Below are positions 27,107 through 36,079 of a stretch of 64,000 nucleotides of DNA, piece after piece. The notes beneath the pieces were generated by a model, which was not told the DNA's origin, did not search any database, and saw only the letters and a list, made by a program, of their open reading frames with translations. The position numbers and the translations under genes were made by a program. The DNA is from Thalassotalea sp. (GTDB lineage Bacteria > Pseudomonadota > Gammaproteobacteria > Enterobacterales > Alteromonadaceae), in the NCBI GenBank assembly GCA_022448425.1, contig JAKVCY010000005.1, positions 1-64,000 on the forward strand, written 5' to 3'. Every line of letters starts with the position of its first letter. Position 1 is the stretch's first letter.

Positions 27107-29488
27107 ATGAAGACAGGCGTTGTTTCGAGGTTTTTATTATCATTATGTGCTGTGGGAGTTTCTAGTGCGCTAGCACAAGCAAACGAAAACAGTGAAGAAG
27201 GGGAAAAAGTCACGTTAGAAATCATTGAAGTGACTTCCCAGCGCAGAGTAGAGAATATTCAAGATGTTCCAATCTCTGTGGCTGCACTTTCAGCAAAAGA
27301 ACTAGAGCGCGTTTCTATCGATAAAATCGATGATTTACAGCTTTACGTGCCTAACCTTTCAATGACCGAGACCGGTCTATCGACACAAACATACATTCGC
27401 GGTATTGGTACTGGTAACAACCAAGGTTTTGAACAATCGGTTGTACAATTTGTCGATGGTGTATCTCATGCCAGACAACAACTTAGTCGCGCACCATTTT
27501 TTGATTTAGAGCGCGTTGAGGTATTGCGAGGCCCACAGAGTATTCTGTTTGGGAAAAATGCGATTGGTGGTGCATTAAATATCAGCACAGCGAGTGTTGA
27601 AGAAGAAAACACTGGCAGAGTATTCGCTCAGTTTGGCGAGTACGGTACCACCGAGTTTCAGGGTATTATCAACCGAGAGCTAGTTGACTCTAAGCTTTTC
27701 GGACGCCTCTCGATTCGAAGCTTTGAAGACGACGGCTATGTGTATAACAAAACCTTAGATAGAGACGAACCTCAACGCGAAGACCTAACTATTCGCGCTA
27801 AGCTAAAGTACATCATTAACAATGACTGGAACCTTAATTTAAAGTACGAGCGCAACGAGTTTGATACCGTTGGCCGTCAGATCGAAATCATTCAAGACCA
27901 AGGTAATCCTGGCGCTCCATTTGGCGCAACCTTAGCTGGATTGTTTGGCGTAACAGACGCTATTACCGATACCGAGCTTAACTATGAGCGAGACTCAAAC
28001 GGTGACACTAGCCACAACCAAACAGATTCATATGTATTTACCGTCAACGGTATGATTGGGGACCTAACGTTTGAATCAACCAGCGCTTTTTTAACGTATG
28101 AGCTAGACGAGCTCTGCGACTGTGACTTTATCGCTGCAAACATTATCGAAGCACCTTTATATGAAGAATATGACCAATTCAGTCAAGAATTTCGCATAGC
28201 CTCACCAGCTAACCAGTCGTTCACTTGGCAAGCAGGTGCGTTCTATCAAACCAGTGACATGGATTATGTAGACTCAATTACCATTCCAGAGGGCCCTGTT
28301 GGTCGTCCTGATTTATCAATACTGCCAACAACGGTGTTTTCATTAACACAAGATATTGCTCTTGGTAATGCCATTTCCGGTGTTATAGCCGAGCGTAACT
28401 ACACTCAAGACTCCGACTCTTTCTCAGTTTTTGCGCAAGGTGATTGGAAAATTACCGAGCAGATGATGGTATCTGTTGGTGCTCGCTGGGTAACAGAAGA
28501 TAAAGAAGCCACACGTTCAATGGTAGTTAGCGACATTGATACAGGTCAGCCATCCTTCCTTGGTGGTGCAGTACTTAATAGCGTATTTGCGATTGAAAGT
28601 GAGCAAACAACAGGACACAACCTCAAAGGCGACCGTTCAGAAAACTCGCTTGATCCAAACATTAAGCTGCAATATTTCGTAAACGATGACTTAATGCTTT
28701 ATGCAAGTTGGTCAAAAGGTTCGAAATCAGGTGGCTATGACACGCGTTCGAATATTGTCAGCTCATTTGAGTTTGAAGGTGAAGAAGCATCTGCTTTTGA
28801 AGCCGGCTTCAAGAGCACTTTCTGGGATGGTCGCGCAAGATTAAACGCCGCTGCCTACTATACCGATTACGAAAAGCTTCAAGTTGGTCAGTTTGACGGC
28901 CGATTAGGTTTCATCGTTGGTAACGCTGATGCGGAAATAAGCGGCCTCGAACTCGATGGCTCTATTGCTGTTACTGAAGATTTAACACTCTCATATTCAG
29001 CAGCTTACCTCGATCACGAATATACCGACTACACAAATGGCAATTGTTATTATGCGCAGCAATTTGATACGGAAAACCCGGATTTCGCAGCGCGCTTTGA
29101 CCCGACCACTAACTTATGTGATTACACGGGGTTAAGCGGTCAATACACCCCAGAATTCAGTGGTAACCTCAATGCAGATTACTTTGTAGCACTTACAGAG
29201 TATATGGATTTGCATATTAATCTGAACTACAGCTACACAGGCTCACAGAATGTTCACCAAAACTTAGATCCTACGTTTGAAGTTGATTCTGTTGGACGCG
29301 TTGACCTGAACATTGCATTTGAGTTTGAGGACTGGGGCATCGAGATTTTGGGTAGAAACATTACTGATGAAGAGTTTGTCACCTACGCCAACAACTCGCC
29401 ATTATCAGGAACGTTCGGTGCAGATACTATTTATGGCTTTGTCGCACCGCCTTCCATTTGGAGCTTAAGAGGCTACTACAACTTTTAG
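27107..29488 (+). CDS. TonB-dependent outer membrane receptor
   Basis: The protein has 793 residues. Signal peptide ending near SSALAQA; a TonB-box-like segment EIIEVTSQRR; a plug domain (about 45-160) with DVPISVAAL, YIRGIGT and ERVEVLRGPQSILFGKNA; then a 22-strand barrel ending in GYYNF with a terminal aromatic residue. It imports a large or scarce ligand using energy from TonB. The class (SQRR...DVPISV) is common for substrates other than siderophores in marine and sphingomonad bacteria. The setting between the acyl-CoA ligase and the thiolase/carotenoid oxygenase pair suggests it takes up the substrate of this pathway. It has a very strong ribosome site and an upstream AT-rich repeat. Confidence 0.92.
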   Translation: MKTGVVSRFLLSLCAVGVSSALAQANENSEEGEKVTLEIIEVTSQRRVENIQDVPISVAALSAKELERVSIDKIDDLQLYVPNLSMTETGLSTQTYIRGIGTGNNQGFEQSVVQFVDGVSHARQQLSRAPFFDLERVEVLRGPQSILFGKNAIGGALNISTASVEEENTGRVFAQFGEYGTTEFQGIINRELVDSKLFGRLSIRSFEDDGYVYNKTLDRDEPQREDLTIRAKLKYIINNDWNLNLKYERNEFDTVGRQIEIIQDQGNPGAPFGATLAGLFGVTDAITDTELNYERDSNGDTSHNQTDSYVFTVNGMIGDLTFESTSAFLTYELDELCDCDFIAANIIEAPLYEEYDQFSQEFRIASPANQSFTWQAGAFYQTSDMDYVDSITIPEGPVGRPDLSILPTTVFSLTQDIALGNAISGVIAERNYTQDSDSFSVFAQGDWKITEQMMVSVGARWVTEDKEATRSMVVSDIDTGQPSFLGGAVLNSVFAIESEQTTGHNLKGDRSENSLDPNIKLQYFVNDDLMLYASWSKGSKSGGYDTRSNIVSSFEFEGEEASAFEAGFKSTFWDGRARLNAAAYYTDYEKLQVGQFDGRLGFIVGNADAEISGLELDGSIAVTEDLTLSYSAAYLDHEYTDYTNGNCYYAQQFDTENPDFAARFDPTTNLCDYTGLSGQYTPEFSGNLNADYFVALTEYMDLHINLNYSYTGSQNVHQNLDPTFEVDSVGRVDLNIAFEFEDWGIEILGRNITDEEFVTYANNSPLSGTFGADTIYGFVAPPSIWSLRGYYNF

Positions 29489-29497
29489 GCCTCTTTT

Positions 29498-29535
29498 TAG
29501 GCTGCTCGATCTCCCCATTGAGCAGCCTAGTTTTT
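29498..29535 (+). terminator. Terminator of the TonB-dependent receptor
   Basis: TAGGCTGCTC pairs with GAGCAGCCTA around a 12-base loop, followed by GTTTTTA. Confidence 0.8.
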
Positions 29536-29607
29536 AGCTTTCTCTCCTCAAAGCTCACCTGCCCCGACGCTCACCTGCTATAGATAATTTCATAATTTAA
29601 CGACAAC

Positions 29608-29650
29608 TACTTAGCTGCAATAACTTAATCGCAATTGCTTAGCGGCAATA
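29608..29650 (+). repeat. Imperfect 14-bp triplet
   Basis: Three adjacent variants of a CTTAGCGGCAAT-like unit (ACTTAGCTGCAATA, ACTTAATCGCAATT, GCTTAGCGGCAATA) lie between two convergent terminators. No function is evident. Confidence 0.4.
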
Positions 29651-29672
29651 AAAAACCCCGAACATGTCGAGG
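29650..29672 (-). terminator. Terminator of the thiolase/carotenoid oxygenase operon
   Basis: On the minus strand CCTCGA pairs with TCGGGG (one G-T pair) around CATGT, then TTTTTT. It lies 28 bases beyond the thiolase stop. Confidence 0.7.
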
Positions 29673-29699
29673 CTTATTTCAATGCTGAAGTAGTCAGTA

Positions 29700-30890
29700 C
29701 TAACGCTCGATTAACGTGGCAACGCCGACACCTGCACCGCCAGGAATTGCAATTAATGCACGCTTTAAATCTCTACGCTCCAGCTCGTCCAATACAGTAG
29801 ACACTAGAATCCCGCCAGTAGCACCTAACGGATGCCCCATAGCAATCGCTCCGCCATTAACATTAAATATGTCATCAGCGATCGCAAAATGACGCTGGAA
29901 ATTTAGCACACTGGCAGCAAATGACTCGTTAATTTCCCACAGGTCAATATCACTTTCGCTTAAGCCCGCTGACGACAATAGCTTTTCAGTTGCCTTAATG
30001 TGCCCTGTTAACATAATGACAGGGTCGGCGCTAGCATCTTTAGCTTGCGTAACTTTTGCGCGAATGGGTAGCTGCTGCTCGCGGCACGCTTTTTCGCTTG
30101 CTAGTAACACTAAACTAGCACCATCAACTAATGCTGGTGAGCTACCTGCGCTATGCCTGCATTCTATGCCTTCTAACCCTGCCGCTGCTAATGCTGGTTT
30201 GGCTTGTTCTAGCGCTTCAGCAAAAGCTACAGGCAATGCCTCAAATTGAGCTGATGTTGCTTCTGGTCTTATGGCGTTATCAATAGCTAGTGTGTTCCCT
30301 TCAATCGGCACTAAGCTCTTGCTGAAATAGTTCAGCTCAGCGGCATTTGTCGCACGTTGATGTGAGCGAAGTGCATAAGCATCAAGCTGCTCTCGCGAAA
30401 AACCAAGGTGACAGGCAATTAAATCTGCTGATAAACCCATGTGCATAAAGCGCGTTGCTCTCATCACTTTCGGGTTGCTAAACCAATCGCCTTTATCTTT
30501 AAACATCGGGACTTGGCTAATTTGTTCGACCCCGCCAGCGACTACAATATCACTCATACCTGACTTAATTTTGCTGGCAGCAATATTGATTGCATCCAAG
30601 CCAGAGCAACAAAATCGATTAACCGTTGCGCCAGATACACTGTCTGACCAGCCAGCATAAAGTGCAGCAGTTTTGGCTACATTGGCACCTTGCCCATCTA
30701 CTTGGGTGTTACAACCAAGAATGACATCATCAACTAATGATGTTTCTAAAGGCTGTCTTGAGGTTAGCGCTTTGAATAACGGCTTTAGCATATCAACAGG
30801 CCTTAGCTCACTGTATTTGCTACCTGTTTTACCAATCCGTGCTCGTGGTAATCTAACGGCATCTACAATACATGCTTGTTGCATTGTCAC
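29700..30890 (-). CDS. Thiolase-family protein lacking the second catalytic cysteine
   Basis: The 396-residue protein has the normal thiolase length. Cys94 in NRFCCSGLDA is the nucleophile, NESFA is present, and His353 lies in GGAIAMGHPLGATG. The C-terminal loop that should read C-x-G-G-G (the proton-shuttling cysteine of biosynthetic and FadA-type thiolases) reads AIPGGAGVGVA here, with Pro383 in place of the cysteine. No replacement HDCF cysteine is seen. It may catalyse the reaction slowly, hydrolyse or transfer instead, or use another base. It is the second gene of the operon headed by the carotenoid oxygenase, 51 bases downstream of it. Family certain, activity uncertain. Confidence 0.88.
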   Translation of the reverse strand: MTMQQACIVDAVRLPRARIGKTGSKYSELRPVDMLKPLFKALTSRQPLETSLVDDVILGCNTQVDGQGANVAKTAALYAGWSDSVSGATVNRFCCSGLDAINIAASKIKSGMSDIVVAGGVEQISQVPMFKDKGDWFSNPKVMRATRFMHMGLSADLIACHLGFSREQLDAYALRSHQRATNAAELNYFSKSLVPIEGNTLAIDNAIRPEATSAQFEALPVAFAEALEQAKPALAAAGLEGIECRHSAGSSPALVDGASLVLLASEKACREQQLPIRAKVTQAKDASADPVIMLTGHIKATEKLLSSAGLSESDIDLWEINESFAASVLNFQRHFAIADDIFNVNGGAIAMGHPLGATGGILVSTVLDELERRDLKRALIAIPGGAGVGVATLIER

Positions 30891-30941
30891 TCTCCATCTT
30901 TTCTATCGTTAGACGCAAATGCATCCATTGTTATTGTGTTA

Positions 30942-32414
30942 TTACTTATGTGCATACTGTCGAATTTCATCACCGCTTGCCCAGCAGGCATGCGTACCAC
31001 TGCTAATTTGGTGAGGCAAAATAATGCGACAGACGGGCCCAGCTGCAATATCCTTTGCGTCTAGCAAGACACACTCTGAGCGCTTTGCTTTGGTATCAGT
31101 GATAAAAGTAACAATGTAGCCATCATCTTCATCTTTTGAACCAATTCTCGGCACAAATGGCGCTTCAGAGCCGTATCTATCTTCGCCGAATTCATACCGT
31201 GTTTTTTTACCAGTTTCTAAGTCATGTTTTACTAAACCAGAAAATAGAAAACGTCCCGGCTTATTCCACACACTGTAGTAGTAGCGATTTTTGATTCCCG
31301 CATAATGTTGATTGAAGGTGCCAAACTCTAAGATTTCATCGTCAAGATGTCCTTCTTTCACTTCACCGGTTTTCATATTGAAACGCCAGCGATGTAAACG
31401 CGTTTGCAGTGACTGTAAGTCAAGTCCGGCCATGATCTTACCGGGAATTCGCGGCCACCATTTCAACGGCTTCGGGTTAGGCCGGTCCTGATAATAACCA
31501 TCTAATACAACTTCATCACCATCTTCATAAGCATTCATCCAATGCAACACATAGGTTGGGCTCGCCTCAAACCACTTGATGTCTTCTTCCTTACCGTATC
31601 TCGGCAAAATAGCGAAACGCGCAGGCATGTTGCGGTGATACTTAGGTAGATACTTTTTCTCAGGAATGATTTCAGGGATCCAAAACAGCGGGAAATCGGC
31701 CAATATCGAAAAGTTCTTTGAGAACGCCATATCATGCGGTAAGCGAGGCCCTGGTAATGGCACAGGCGTGTAATGCACAAGTTCGTTGTGTTCATTAATC
31801 ACACCGTAGTGTTGATAAGGAGGCTCGGTCGAGTAGTTAAAAAACAGCATTTCACCGGTATTTAAGTCAACTTTGGGATGTGCTGAAATTCCATCTTCAG
31901 GTGCCCACTCCTGTTTGCCTTGCGGCTCAAGAGTGTATGGGTCAAGTAAGTACCCTTCACCGCATTGCCAGAACGTCGACATAACTTTACCAGCATGCAC
32001 TACAACATCAGTGCTAGAAGAGTCTTTGATATAACCTTGCGCACCCCAGCCTTTTCTAGTACCCGGCGTTATCTTGTTGGCAATACCCTGCCACAGTGCC
32101 TTGCCTGCTTCTTGCTCAGCCTTAAATCCATCTGTTTTTACAAAACGATTTCGATACTCCGCTTTGCCATCTTTAAAGCTCACGCTATGCAACATACCGT
32201 CGCCATCAAATGGGTGGTACAAGCCTATGGCTTGATGGGCTGGGTTTTCTGTATTGCGTATGTAAACCCCATCAATATCTCTGGGAATTGTGCCGATGAC
32301 TTCCATTTCGGTGGCGGTGTATTCTTTCTTGTTTGGCTTCCATGCACCCCGCAAATATGGGTGTAACGAAGGCTTGATAGTAGTTTTTAATTTGGGCTCA
32401 AGTTTAGTCTTCAT
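30942..32414 (-). CDS. Carotenoid cleavage oxygenase family protein
   Basis: The 490-residue protein is of the RPE65/lignostilbene dioxygenase family. Four histidines for the non-haem Fe(II) are visible at the expected spacing: His179 (SAHPK), His227 (LPHDM), His291 (LHWMN) and His475 (GTHACW). HPFDGDGML is a further family motif. These enzymes cut a conjugated C=C bond with O2 to give two carbonyls; substrates include carotenoids, apocarotenoids and stilbenes. There is no signal peptide, so it is cytoplasmic. It heads an operon with the thiolase and is divergent from the HxlR regulator, 174 bases away. Confidence 0.9.
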   Translation of the reverse strand: MKTKLEPKLKTTIKPSLHPYLRGAWKPNKKEYTATEMEVIGTIPRDIDGVYIRNTENPAHQAIGLYHPFDGDGMLHSVSFKDGKAEYRNRFVKTDGFKAEQEAGKALWQGIANKITPGTRKGWGAQGYIKDSSSTDVVVHAGKVMSTFWQCGEGYLLDPYTLEPQGKQEWAPEDGISAHPKVDLNTGEMLFFNYSTEPPYQHYGVINEHNELVHYTPVPLPGPRLPHDMAFSKNFSILADFPLFWIPEIIPEKKYLPKYHRNMPARFAILPRYGKEEDIKWFEASPTYVLHWMNAYEDGDEVVLDGYYQDRPNPKPLKWWPRIPGKIMAGLDLQSLQTRLHRWRFNMKTGEVKEGHLDDEILEFGTFNQHYAGIKNRYYYSVWNKPGRFLFSGLVKHDLETGKKTRYEFGEDRYGSEAPFVPRIGSKDEDDGYIVTFITDTKAKRSECVLLDAKDIAAGPVCRIILPHQISSGTHACWASGDEIRQYAHK

Positions 32415-32544
32415 AATATTTTTACACTCTATTCATCAAAGTAACTTTCATTATGATACTAACTTGCATTAGAAGACAAGCTCTTTTTTTGTACAGCGCT
32501 TTAGTGCATAATGAACAACCATAGATTTTGTGATGACTTTTAAA

Positions 32545-32582
32545 TTGACAAAGATTGTCAAAGTACTTAAAAAAGATATACT
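32545..32582 (+). promoter_or_regulatory. Promoter and operator-like palindrome of the HxlR gene
   Basis: TTGACA and TGTCAA form an inverted repeat with 5-base spacing (32545-32561). The right arm overlaps a -35 box TTGTCA (32555-32560), followed after 16 bases by a -10 box TATACT (32577-32582). The first transcribed base would fall on or beside the ATG at 32589 and no Shine-Dalgarno is present, so the mRNA may be leaderless. The symmetry over the -35 box suits autorepression. Confidence 0.5.
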
Positions 32583-32588
32583 TGCTGC

Positions 32589-33515
32589 ATGACAGATGTG
32601 TCCTCTATTCCTCTTATCCTCAATGCGACCATTTCCAGCGATTTAGATGTTATCGGTGACCGCTGGACACTTTTAATTTTGAGAGACTTGTTTTTAGGTC
32701 GAACTAGATTTGAAGCATTGCGCACTCACACAGGTGCAAGTAAAGCGACCTTGAGTCGACGATTGGAAACATTGATTCAGGCAGATGTGGTCAAACGCCG
32801 TCAGTTAAATCCAAGCAATAAACATTTTGACTATTTATTGACAAGCAAAGGTCTTAAGTTATTTGGCGCGTCGGCATTGGCATGGCAGTGGGAAAATCGC
32901 TGGCTGAAAACTGAATCATCAGAAACACTACCTAGGATATTACTGCATAAATCATGTGGACAGCCTATCGTCCCGGAAACTGTGTGTGCTCATTGTGGTG
33001 AGCAAGTCGCTTTTGATGAAGTAAAATGGGATGTCTCGAGCGATTCATTTAAGCAGCAATTTGAAGTGATACAAAGCGCCAATAAAATGCGAAGAGTACG
33101 CAATAGTCAGACTCAAGCATTAGACGGCAGTATGGCTGGGATAAGTGATCTTATCGGAGATCGATGGACGCTGCTTATTCTTATCGCTGCTTTTATGGGG
33201 GCCAAGCGAAACCGTGAATTTGCTCAGTATCTGAATATCGCCAGTAATATTCTAAGTCAGCGACTGACTATGTTGTGCGATGAGCAATTATTTGAAAAAA
33301 CAGAATATCAGCAAAACCCACCGCGCCACGAATACCTATTAACCGACAAGTCGAAGGCGCTATTTCCTCTTGTTATGATCTTAAGGCAGTGGGCAATTGA
33401 TTTTCACCCAATCCCAGAATTGCTTAAACATGTAACATGCGGCGCGGAGCTGAGGCTCTCAGTTAACTGCAAAACCTGTAAGACAGAACTCCTTCCGGAA
33501 GACATTAGCTTTTAA
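32589..33515 (+). CDS. Tandem HxlR-type regulator with two cysteine clusters
   Basis: The 308-residue protein contains two HxlR winged-helix domains. The first (about 18-100) has DVIGDRWTLLILRDLF; the second (about 183-265) repeats DLIGDRWTLLILIAAF. Each is followed by a small cysteine cluster: HKSCG...VCAHCG and HVTCG...NCKTCK, which resemble zinc ribbons. HxlR proteins normally have one domain of about 110 residues and work as dimers, so this looks like a covalent dimer with added metal or redox sites. Its place divergent from the carotenoid oxygenase operon makes it the likely local regulator. Confidence 0.87.
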   Translation: MTDVSSIPLILNATISSDLDVIGDRWTLLILRDLFLGRTRFEALRTHTGASKATLSRRLETLIQADVVKRRQLNPSNKHFDYLLTSKGLKLFGASALAWQWENRWLKTESSETLPRILLHKSCGQPIVPETVCAHCGEQVAFDEVKWDVSSDSFKQQFEVIQSANKMRRVRNSQTQALDGSMAGISDLIGDRWTLLILIAAFMGAKRNREFAQYLNIASNILSQRLTMLCDEQLFEKTEYQQNPPRHEYLLTDKSKALFPLVMILRQWAIDFHPIPELLKHVTCGAELRLSVNCKTCKTELLPEDISF

Positions 33516-33550
33516 CTGCTGCAAATAAAAGCTAGCGAAGATCTTTAAAG

Positions 33551-35479
33551 TTAAATTTTTTGGTGGGATATAGGCAGCTCGATTGTAAACATTGTTCCAA
33601 CACCAACTTTTGACTCAACTCGGATGTTACCATTATGCTCACCAATAATATTGTGAACGATATGAAGGCCTAAGCCTGTGCCCGAGCCTACAGGTTTTGT
33701 CGTAAAAAAAGGCTCAAATAATTTAGATTTATATTCATCAGCAACCCCTGTACCGTTATCTTTTATTTTTATGATAATGAACTCTTTATCGTTATACGTA
33801 CTAATTTCAATTTTTCCTTCTTCTCCAATAGCATGCGAAGCGTTAACCAAAAGATTGACAAAAACCTGAAGCAACTTTTGGGGGTAGACTAAGAGCTCGA
33901 TTTTGCAATCAAGCTGTTTTTTCACATCCGCTTTATTTTTTAATTCATTCCTCACTAGCGTCAAACTTTGCTCTATCAAATCGTCGATATTTGACAGCGT
34001 TTTTTCTGAGCTTTCACAATGGCTATAGCCACCCAAGCCAGCCACAATATTTTTTATTCTATCAATCCCGTCTTTTGAAGCAGACATTAAATCTGGAATG
34101 TCATCAAATATGTAACTGATATTTTCTCTTTCATATGTTTCTTTCAATACTGGCGTTTCTTGATTGTTTTTCGCTACATCGACATACCGTTCAATGTTTC
34201 CTAAATATTCCTCTAAAGTAGCAACATTACTATTTACAAAACCAATAGGGTTATTTATCTCATGAGCTATGCCAGCAGCCAGTTGTCCGATAGATGCCAT
34301 TTTTTCGGAATGTATGAGTTGTTTATTGAGATTTAATAGTGCTTTTTCATTTTTCTTTTTTTGATCGATATCACTGATACACAACAAATAAAAATTTTGT
34401 TCGTCTATTGATAAAGATTTCCCTGTAAATTCAATATAGCTGGCGTTTAACTTTGTTGATAACAATGTTTGCTCATGATATTTCAGCGCATATACCTCAT
34501 CGAAGTCTCCGTCTACGGTGGCCATTGATGGAACAAAATGAAAAACTTTTTGCCCGCGAATTAGGTCGTGTTTGCAACTGAACAAAAGTTCTGTTTCTGG
34601 GTTTAAATCTCTGATAACGCCACTCTCATCAACTAACACTATAGCAAGTGGTACTGTATTCATTATCAAGGAAAGTCTATTAGAAGTATTAAGTGTGTTA
34701 AGCCTTTCGCGTTGAGCTATCTGTTTTTCAAAATAAATTTGCTCCATAAATTGATGGATGGCTTTGCTTAAAAGTACTATCTCCGAAGGGCCATTCGATA
34801 ATACAAATTGCTCAGGAGTTGACGGTTTTGATTTATTGGAGGCTACAGCTATGAGATATTGAACGGGTTGAACGAGACTTCTAACCAACCAAACACCGAT
34901 AACGAAGATTACAGAAAGATAGCAGACGCCCAATATAATTGTGCGAACTTTAACAAGTTGACGAGTGCGTTCTAATTTTTCTCTCAATCGCAATTCATTG
35001 TCTCGATAACCAAATTTAATTCTTTTCATGGTTATGACCATGTTTGTTGTTATCCGATCAGATTTTTCTATATTGTTCAACCACAAATCTTTGTTAGGTT
35101 CACTGAGTTTAGACAGCTTTAAAACAATGTCAGTGGTCTCTAAAATCTGCTTTTGCAAGGAAGTTAAGTCACGATTTATCGATCGTTCTGAATTATCAGC
35201 TATTAGTTGAACTATTGACTTATTTAATTGTATTGATTGTTCACTAATGCCATTTGCAAGGTAAGACTGATGACCAGAAAAAAATAAATCTTGTGTCGTG
35301 AACCAGCCTTGAACTAATACATGAAAATGTAAAAAGTTGTTATTAGATATCTGTGCTTGACGATATTCCCTATTAACAGTTTCACTATTTTGGTACATCG
35401 ACCAGAATAGAATGAAGACAATAAAGCCCAACAAAAATACTGTTATAGCTATAATTTTAATGTAATTCGCAATGCGCAC
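33551..35479 (-). CDS. Membrane sensor histidine kinase with PAS domain
   Basis: The 642-residue protein has a membrane helix at about 7-27, a periplasmic helical domain (about 28-175) rich in coiled-coil pattern, a second helix (about 178-200), a linker and a PAS domain (about 265-375). The kinase core has His406 in GIAHEINNP, and the ATPase has DNGTGVADE and GSGTGLGLHIV. There is no receiver, so phosphate must pass to a separate regulator; the single-domain receivers nearby are candidates. It is the last gene of a three-gene operon, five bases after a secreted protein gene. Confidence 0.88.
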   Translation of the reverse strand: MRIANYIKIIAITVFLLGFIVFILFWSMYQNSETVNREYRQAQISNNNFLHFHVLVQGWFTTQDLFFSGHQSYLANGISEQSIQLNKSIVQLIADNSERSINRDLTSLQKQILETTDIVLKLSKLSEPNKDLWLNNIEKSDRITTNMVITMKRIKFGYRDNELRLREKLERTRQLVKVRTIILGVCYLSVIFVIGVWLVRSLVQPVQYLIAVASNKSKPSTPEQFVLSNGPSEIVLLSKAIHQFMEQIYFEKQIAQRERLNTLNTSNRLSLIMNTVPLAIVLVDESGVIRDLNPETELLFSCKHDLIRGQKVFHFVPSMATVDGDFDEVYALKYHEQTLLSTKLNASYIEFTGKSLSIDEQNFYLLCISDIDQKKKNEKALLNLNKQLIHSEKMASIGQLAAGIAHEINNPIGFVNSNVATLEEYLGNIERYVDVAKNNQETPVLKETYERENISYIFDDIPDLMSASKDGIDRIKNIVAGLGGYSHCESSEKTLSNIDDLIEQSLTLVRNELKNKADVKKQLDCKIELLVYPQKLLQVFVNLLVNASHAIGEEGKIEISTYNDKEFIIIKIKDNGTGVADEYKSKLFEPFFTTKPVGSGTGLGLHIVHNIIGEHNGNIRVESKVGVGTMFTIELPISHQKI

Positions 35480-35484
35480 TTTGA

Positions 35485-36078
35485 TTACTCGTATAGACTA
35501 TTCAATTCTGCTTGCCATACAACCTCAGTTAATAATAAAGTTTTTAAGGCACAACGAAGAACAACATTCACCAAATCGGTACGAATATTAATTTGATCAT
35601 ATAATTGCTGATTACCATTCCTCCCATCTTTATCTAGGTACAATTTAAGTTGCTCAAAACTCTTGCCTACTATGGCCGATTTAAAATTACTGTTGATCAA
35701 TTTATCTTTTTCCGGGCTCCTGCAACGCTGAAATACAAAATCAATAATTTTGTATTCAATATCAATCGCCCAGACTATTTCAACTAATCCCCAATGACTT
35801 TGTTCGGAACGCACATGGACATATCCTACAACTTTGCTATTTTCCGAAACCACATACAAAGTATGCTGACCCAACTCGCCAAAATGGAGCTCATTGTTTG
35901 GTAGCTTACGCTGAACGATTTGGCGGGTCTGATTATCAATTTTTTTAACCAGTGATAAATGTCTTTCATGGGAGGGAAATAATGTATTTATCTGTGAAAC
36001 TGGATCTCTTAACGAACAAAATGCATCTGCCAAACCGCATTTACAGAAAAACACTAAAACTAGAACTACATACTTCAT
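35485..36078 (-). CDS. Secreted or periplasmic protein of unknown family
   Basis: The 197-residue protein has a signal peptide (MKYVVLVLVFFCKCGLADA) and a mixed alpha/beta body with LYVVSENSKVVGYVHVRSE and EYKIIDFVFQRC. The general pattern recalls small FMN-binding or redox domains, but the diagnostic flavin-attachment motif is not evident, so no function is assigned. It lies one base after the barrel protein gene and five bases before the kinase gene. It probably helps present a signal from the envelope to the kinase. Confidence 0.6.
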   Translation of the reverse strand: MKYVVLVLVFFCKCGLADAFCSLRDPVSQINTLFPSHERHLSLVKKIDNQTRQIVQRKLPNNELHFGELGQHTLYVVSENSKVVGYVHVRSEQSHWGLVEIVWAIDIEYKIIDFVFQRCRSPEKDKLINSNFKSAIVGKSFEQLKLYLDKDGRNGNQQLYDQINIRTDLVNVVLRCALKTLLLTEVVWQAELNSLYE

Positions 36079-36079
36079 A

